Part shown: piece after piece, positions 59,170 through 64,000 of the stretch
Layout: the number at the start of each line of letters is the position of its first letter
Position numbering within the stretch: the first letter of the stretch is position 1
Assembly (NCBI GenBank): GCA_035222895.1
Contig: JAVYIG010006378.1
Coordinates: 55,000 to 118,999, forward strand
Reading direction: 5' to 3'
Length of the DNA: 64,000 bases
Source: Strongylocentrotus droebachiensis
Taxonomy: Eukaryota; Echinodermata; Echinoidea; Camarodonta; Strongylocentrotidae
Notes under the pieces: model-generated
What the model was told of the DNA's origin: nothing
The model's input: only the letters and a program-made list of their open reading frames with translations
The model's database searches: none
Program-made: the position numbers and the translations under genes

Positions 59170-59580
59170 ACCCTAAGGATTTTAGGACAATTATCCCCTG
59201 GACAAGCACCCCCCCTTCAAATTACTAGCGGGACAATTACCCCTAGGACATTTACCCCCCGAGGATAATAACCCCCACTGAAAATTACCTTCTCGGAACC
59301 CCCACCCCCCCCCCCTCACTCGAATCTTTTCCTGCTTTCATTAAAACCAATTTATTATCAGGGTGAATTTCCCTGGGGGAGGGGCAATGTATTTGTCCTC
59401 GGGATGTTTGTCCTAGGGGCGTATTTGTCCTACGGGGGTAAATTGTTCCTCTGGGTAGGGGGAGTAATCGTTCACGGGGGAGGGGTGGGTGGTTATCATT
59501 AGGCAATCGTCAGGGGGGAGTTAATTTTTCCAGGGGGGGGGGTGATTTTCCAGGGTCTAATTGTCCTGATACGCACCCTG
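59170..59580. repeat. Motif-filled element (GGACAATTACCCC type)
   Basis: Left part: variants of GGACAATTACCCCC and GGACATTTACCCCC; right part: the inverse (GGGGGTAAATTGTTCC, GTCTAATTGTCCT). The ends share AGGACAATTA in inverse orientation. The minus-strand frame at 59285-59506 is repeat-derived. Confidence 0.65.
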
Positions 59581-59639
59581 ATGTACGTAGGGCATATTGA
59601 ATGGTTTAGGATTGAAATCAGAATTTCAGTTAGCACGAT

Positions 59640-59711
59640 TGATTAGTGTAGGAAGTTACGCACGGAGCAATTGTCGCTGGATCATATGTGTTTAGGACCA
59701 CTATTAATTTT
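59640..59711 (-). pseudogene. Decayed copy of the SLC15 terminal-exon downstream flank
   Basis: GAGCAATTGTCGCTGGATCA and TTTAGGACCAC match GATCAATTGTCGCTGGTGCA and CATGGACCAC just beyond the real stop codon (60320-60363). A SINE cluster was later inserted between this flank and the exon copy at 60147. Confidence 0.65.
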
Positions 59712-60137
59712 AGTGGTTAGTTTAACCTGACTGCTAAAAAGTATGTGTATACTCGTAAGTAGGCAACCAAGGGACCAACAGCTGTAAGCCCTTTCCAAGA
59801 GACTTTAATGAGGATTAATGCTTATTAAGAGGAGGGGCGATAGCTCAGTCGGTAAAGCAGTGGACTCGTAATCCGGTGACCAAGGTTCGAAACTAAGGCG
59901 ATGCGCTAGTGCCCTTTGGTAAGGCATTAATCCTTACTACCCGGTCCCTCGGAGAGGACCTAAAGCCGTCGGCCGTCTGGTTGCTTACCCACAAGCATTT
60001 ATGCCTTCTTAGCAGTCAGGTAAAATAACCATCACATCCATCATAACCAAACGGTTCTAGCGCATCGATTTGCTGTCGAACCCAGTACCTCCAGGTTACA
60101 TGACGAGACAATTGCTCTACCACAATGAGCCATGGCA
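59712..60137. mobile_element. SINE cluster: tail(-), full(+), head(-)
   Basis: 59712-59825 is a SINE tail on the minus strand. 59833-60035 is a near-complete + copy: A-box region GATAGCTCAGTCGGTAAAGC, B-box GGTTCGAAAC (59884-59893), GCGCTAGTGCCCTTTGGTAA and tail TAGCAGTCAGGTAAAATAAC. 60062-60137 is a minus-strand tRNA-like head (GGCTCATTGTGGTAGAGCAA and GGGTTCGACAGC). All are tRNA-derived. Confidence 0.8.
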
Positions 60138-60146
60138 TCTCTTCAG

Positions 60147-60306
60147 TTAGACGGAGGACATATTAGATGTGGAAGTGCCTCTGGTGGACTCGGTGGGTCG
60201 GGTCTGTCCGATATCAATGTTGCAGTGGTCAAAGAACCGCTAGTGGTGTCTCCACCGCCATAGGTTTCTTCGGTGGGACACAAGTATTAATCTACCCCTT
60301 CATATC
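60147..60306 (-). pseudogene. Decayed copy of the SLC15 terminal exon 3' end
   Basis: On the minus strand it is collinear with the end of the real exon: YEGVD, a TAA stop where the real gene has CAA, then YLCP, GGGDTTSGS and a TAA at the same place as the real stop. It lies just downstream of the real exon and is a partial tandem duplicate. Confidence 0.85.
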
Positions 60307-60364
60307 AGTAGGATATTGATCGCGGATCAATTGTCGCTGGTGCATATTATGTCATGGACCACAG

Positions 60365-60645
60365 TTAGACTTTGGACGTGATAGATGCCACCTGCTGAAG
60401 AAGTACCTCTGGAGGATTCGGTGAGGTGGGTGTGCCTGCTGTCACTGTTGCAGGAGTTGAGGAACCGCTGGGGGTTTCTCCACCGCTAAAGGTTTCCTCG
60501 TCGGGACACAGGTATTGATCCACCTCTTCGTAACCTTTCACCATCAAGCTGTAGGTGATGAGATTGGTCAAGCTTATGGCGGTCAAGACGAGGAAATAGT
60601 AATTGAGATGTCCATCGTTTATCTCTTCTGGATACCATGGGTCAG
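60365..60645 (-). CDS. SLC15 terminal exon
   Basis: Acceptor TTTGCAG on the minus strand; the first two bases complete an Ala codon. ADPWYPEEINDGHLNYYFLV leads into the last TM. The C-tail GGETPSGSSTPATVTAGTPT is low-complexity. Stop TAA at 60367-60365. Confidence 0.88.
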
Positions 60646-63299
60646 CTGCAAATGAGAATATTGATAATGGAAATAATAAAAAGGTGGCTTCTTGGATCTA
60701 GCGCTATAGCCTGTCAGGACGTTTTTGGCGCTTCAACATTATTATCCCAGTCGTAGTCGAGCTGCCAAATGTGTAATGCATCGGATATCCATTTACACTT
60801 AATGGAGAAAGGAAAACGTGGGTTAATGCCGTATTGTAAAAGAACGTTAGTGCCAGGCTGGCTGGGATTCAAACCCTCTCCCCTTAGACTTAGAGTCAAG
60901 TGAACGAATCAACCGTTTTACCACAACACATCCACAAGGTGATCATGATATTGGATGCAGAGGAGCACCTAGGTTTTGCATCACTTTGCACCAAATGCCA
61001 CGGTATGATATCTATAATTGATAATTGGCAATGATTCCAGGTGCATTTTGTATTGCAATATTGAAAGGGGCTCAACAATAAAATGAAAGGAAATTGGTCG
61101 GTTGTCCCCTTATCTACTACTGCAATTGGTACCTGTTAGGTCTTGATAATGGTTATGGGAGGTGGCGAGTGTGACGTAGTAGACCCGGGCACCCGTTCCA
61201 TAAAGTTTCCCATTAATGGTAACTTTCATGGAAACCTTGCATATGCCATGAAAGTTGATATTGATGGCATCATTACTATCAATGGGACCCAGATCGTAGT
61301 TAGCACATTGTACAAATTACCCCAAATATCAACAAATCTGTGTAATATTGATGGTGAAGTCCCAACAAGTTCATATCTATAAGTAATTACTTTCAAAATA
61401 ATGGAGATGATTCGTGAATACCTTTTATCTACCCCCTTGTAAAGAATACTTTCACCTATGTTTCACATAATTTGACATTATTGTATACATGAATAATGAC
61501 TACCGTAGCCTTTAAAAGCACGTATGAGGTTTTCACCTCCGTTGGTCCATAGTCTACTGAAATTTAAACGCAATGCTGGGTTAGGATTTAGTCCAAAATC
61601 GCTTTAACAAAAGAAGCTAGTTTGAGCAAAGAGATATATACCAGCTAATATCCTCCTTGGTTTGAGGTCAGAGTCTTCCTGTTTGTTAAACACGATCTAT
61701 ATAGAGACCCAGTATCGGGTTAAACTGGATTTGGAGAAGACGGACCCTGTGGGTTTTAATCAGATTGGAAGTGTATAATTAGAGACCTTATACCCAGTCC
61801 CACCAATAGGACCGATACCAGAATGACTACAGAAACATCACTTTAGCCCCAATGGTCAAACAACGGTCAGATTCGAGGGGGTTTGGCGGTGTGACTGAGG
61901 TATTTCCAGTGTACAATAAAGGTTATCAGATATCCTGGTCGGGATCAAAAGTGTGGAGATGGGATTCAGTCATTTTTTGTTTACCTGCCGTGATGTTGTT
62001 TATAAGAGGAACGATTAGTGTGGCCACGATTTGCCCGATGGTTGCGTAGAAGAAGAAAATGCCGGTGGCGATTGCCTGCATGGTGCTGGGAGCTTGCCTG
62101 AAAGCGAATTCCAAACCTTAAAAAATAAGATGAGATTTATTAGGAATTAGGATGGAATTAATAAAGGAAGGAGAATAAGAATACAAATAAAAACTAAAAT
62201 TAGAAATCCTTACCCCTCCCCCCCCCCCCCCCCCCCCACCAAGCAGTCGTCAGGTTTCTAATTTAATCACAATGGCAATTATTTTCGAAAAATCTAATCA
62301 AGGGCAAATTAACCTGCTGTTCCTCAAATAAAAATTCCATTCAGATTACGTAGTACGTCATTGTCGATTTCGCACATTTCAATAATATATTGATATACCT
62401 ACTCCCCCCTCTTTTGTTTAGAGTGGGGGGGGGGGGGGGTTAAGTGCCTGAAGATATTGCCTTTTAACAGCCTCAGCAAGAAATTTACTTTGAATTTTAC
62501 AAAAAAACACCAGTCGCAACCATAATGGCATCTTGCGGAATGATTGCATCGGATGTGGGATCACAGGTGACTACAAGCATGACAAGCACTCGAAAACTTT
62601 AAAAAGAACTTTTAAATGAGAAACATCCCTCCAATCGTTTTAATTTTGTTGAACTTGGTAATTGCCTAGGTTAATATAATAACAGCATCTTGTAGAGAGC
62701 TCATATTTCCGTCACGCTGTGATAACCAATGACTATGATATAAATTAACCTAATCAAAAAATTAACTAGCGATCAAGCAAAATTATCAAGGACGTTATTG
62801 CCGGGCTGTGATTAGAACTCAACTTCATGATGACGAGAGATTTAAATGCATGAACTGCCATACTACCATCCCAAGTTTGAAATTGCGGCGCTAATTTAGA
62901 AGTCTATCCAGACTTTGACCCGGAACTCCGGCGTGGAAATACCCTACCAAAACATACCGAAAATCGACTAAATCTTCATCCATTGTTCAAATAATGGTCA
63001 TGATTTAAAAGTCGTTATGTTTCTTACCTGTTTTGTGTCAATTTTCTTATCTTTTTTGGACCGAAATTGCCTTTGATAGGCGTCAGCAAGGAACTTACTT
63101 GTGATGTATATGAAGACATCAGCCGTACCAATAAGAACAAACTGCGGAATGAGGGCATCGAGTGTCAGGGTCGAAGCGACAATGGTTTGGTTGTTGATCT
63201 CCTGGACGAAGGAGTCGCCTCGTTCGATGAACACCATCCGAGCTGTCTCAACGATGGCGGCGCTGAAGACAGACAGCGTCGCCAAGACGATGCCGAGCA
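60365..63299 (-). CDS. SLC15/POT family transporter (SLC15A4-like), 3' three exons
   Basis: Minus-strand exons 63299-63099, 62116-61985 and 60645-60365 encode the last 203 residues; upstream exons lie off the right edge. POT proteins use protons to import di/tripeptides, and SLC15A3/A4 also carry histidine and act in endolysosomes. Visible: VLATLSVFSAAIVETAR (TM), NQTIVA sequon, LDALIPQFVLIGTADVF then FAFRQAPSTMQAIATGIFFF, the signature (P.F.L....EVF....LEF.....P..M....) of the family's last helices, IGQIVATLIVPLI, then LNYYFLVLTAISLTNLI. The tail after YEEVDQYLCPDE is Ser/Thr/Pro-rich and cytosolic. Assignment to SLC15A4 rather than SLC15A1/2/3 is provisional. Confidence 0.88.
60713..60950 (-). 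mobile_element. SINE in SLC15 intron
   Basis: On the minus strand: TGTGGTAAAACGGTTGATTC, then GGGTTTGAATCCCAGCC (B-box-like), then GGATATCCGATGCATTACAC and GAAGCGCCAAAAACGTCC. A tRNA-like head with a long variable arm, plus an unrelated body. Confidence 0.55.
61140..61984. other. SLC15 intron, mostly unassigned
   Basis: Around 61200-61270, TAACTTTCATGG and CCATGAAAGTTG form a small inverted repeat that may be MITE debris. Otherwise nothing is recognised. Confidence 0.45.
61985..62116 (-). CDS. SLC15 penultimate exon
   Basis: 132 bases. LEFAFRQAPSTMQAIATGIF then FFYATIGQIVATLIVPLINN. Acceptor TTAAG, donor GTAAAC. FRQAPSTMQ is the most diagnostic POT-family stretch in the window. Confidence 0.92.
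62117..62453. other. SLC15 intron with C20 and G15 runs
   Basis: C20 at 62218-62237 and G15 at 62425-62439, AT-rich between them. Confidence 0.7.
62454..62580 (-). pseudogene. Decayed copy of the SLC15 third-last exon 3' end
   Basis: Minus strand reads SDAIIPQDAIMVATGVFF, compared with LDALIPQFVLIGTADVFIYI in the real exon at 63099, and the following intron (CAGCAAGAAATTTACTT versus CAGCAAGGAACTTACTT on the plus strand) is also shared. The donor is altered. It could instead be a relic of a paralogous gene's exon, but intron similarity favours a local duplication. Confidence 0.65.
63099..63299 (-). CDS. SLC15 third-last exon
   Basis: Acceptor ATTTCAG, donor GTAAGT (minus strand), 201 bases. 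The peptide from LGIVLATLSVFSAAIVETAR to TADVFIYIT. Reading past the donor gives a false extension (KFLADAYQRQF). Confidence 0.9.
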
Positions 63300-63308
63300 C
63301 TGAAATAA

Positions 63309-63335
63309 TTAGGATTAGGGTTAGGGTTAGGTTCA
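63309..63335. repeat. Short interstitial telomere-like (TTAGGG)3 stretch
   Basis: ATTAGGATTAGGGTTAGGGT TAGG lies ten bases upstream of the SLC15 exon acceptor (in minus orientation, CCCTAA repeats feed the polypyrimidine tract). Confidence 0.8.
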
Positions 63336-63419
63336 GATATAGTGTTGGGTCCAGGGGGTAATAAGAATTCATTTAGTGTAGGAAGTTACCGTGGAACACG
63401 GTACAACTCTTTCGACCAA

Positions 63420-63595
63420 TACTATTTATACTTCTTCTTCTACAACAATTACTGCTACTATTACTGTAATTATACTACTACTACAACCACTTCTGCTACG
63501 ACTACTTTAATTATACCACTACCTATAATTTCTACTGCTACTACTACTATTATTATTAATTGTACTACTACTACTACTGCTACTATCATTATTTA

Positions 63596-63635
<40 letters not shown>

Positions 63636-64000
63636 GCTGCTGCTACTATACTACTTTACCACTACTACGAATACTACTACTGCTGCTTCTAAAGTGTCTG
63701 GAAACACATCTTTTTGAAAACACATCTTTTCTAATTCATTTTAATATTCCTCTTTGTAATAAATGTTAGCTTTGTATGATAATGTTCTCTTTCTTTTTTG
63801 TAAGTGTATTTCTTGTTTATGCGCTTCTATATTATGAGTACTACTACAACTACTACTACTACTACTACTACCACGTGGTGATGAAGATGATAATATGTAT
63901 AATAATAATAATAACAGTAGTAATAATATTGAAAATTATAACAATCATAGTGATTGTAATAATGATAGTAATATAATAATAATAACAATAATGATAATAA
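63420..64000. repeat. (TAC)n and (ATA/ATG)n trinucleotide arrays
   Basis: Interrupted TAC/TAT/TGC arrays at 63420-63690 and 63835-63875, then ATA/ATG/AAC arrays to the window end. The Tyr/Thr-rich frames here (e.g. 63342-63692) are artefacts. Confidence 0.92.

Noticed and set aside
63342-63976. Tyr/Thr-rich frames at the right edge
   Set aside because: TAC/ATA trinucleotide arrays; not genes.

Overview
The window is animal nuclear DNA. Genes are split by many GT-AG introns, non-coding sequence is AT-rich, and most of the intergenic and intronic space is transposon-derived. An ABCB transporter, a GH56 hyaluronidase and a POT-family transporter, together with the SINE, MITE and foldback content, suggest a marine invertebrate deuterostome, most likely an echinoderm such as a sea urchin. 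The species is inferred, not shown.

There are three host genes. (1) An ABCB1/P-glycoprotein-like transporter on + has 21 coding exons between 2691 and 33188; its 5' end lies left of the window. The exons seen give about 1109 residues: TM3-TM6, NBD1, linker, TMD2 and NBD2. (2) A complete GH56 hyaluronidase on + has three coding exons (45412-48971, 447 residues). (3) The 3' end of an SLC15/POT proton-coupled oligopeptide transporter (SLC15A4-like) on - has three exons (60365-63299) and runs off the right edge. The three gene products do not form an obvious pathway.

Between and inside the genes lie a 3-kb foldback (2970-6045), mariner-like TA-flanked MITEs, TTAA-flanked MITEs, and elements whose arms are filled with short reiterated motifs (for example 26744-28185). 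A 4.74-kb TIR element with an 8-bp target-site duplication ends 200 bp before the hyaluronidase start codon. PIF/Harbinger, hAT, Myb/SANT-like and gag-like pseudogenes, several tRNA-type SINEs, a SINE with a 7SL-like stretch, and many G or C homopolymers of 14-24 bases are also present.

The most unusual observation is a set of decayed partial copies of exons beside the living exons. ABCB shows this at five exons and SLC15 at two. The copies carry half an exon plus its splice site and adjoining intron, so they look like local tandem duplications rather than processed pseudogenes.
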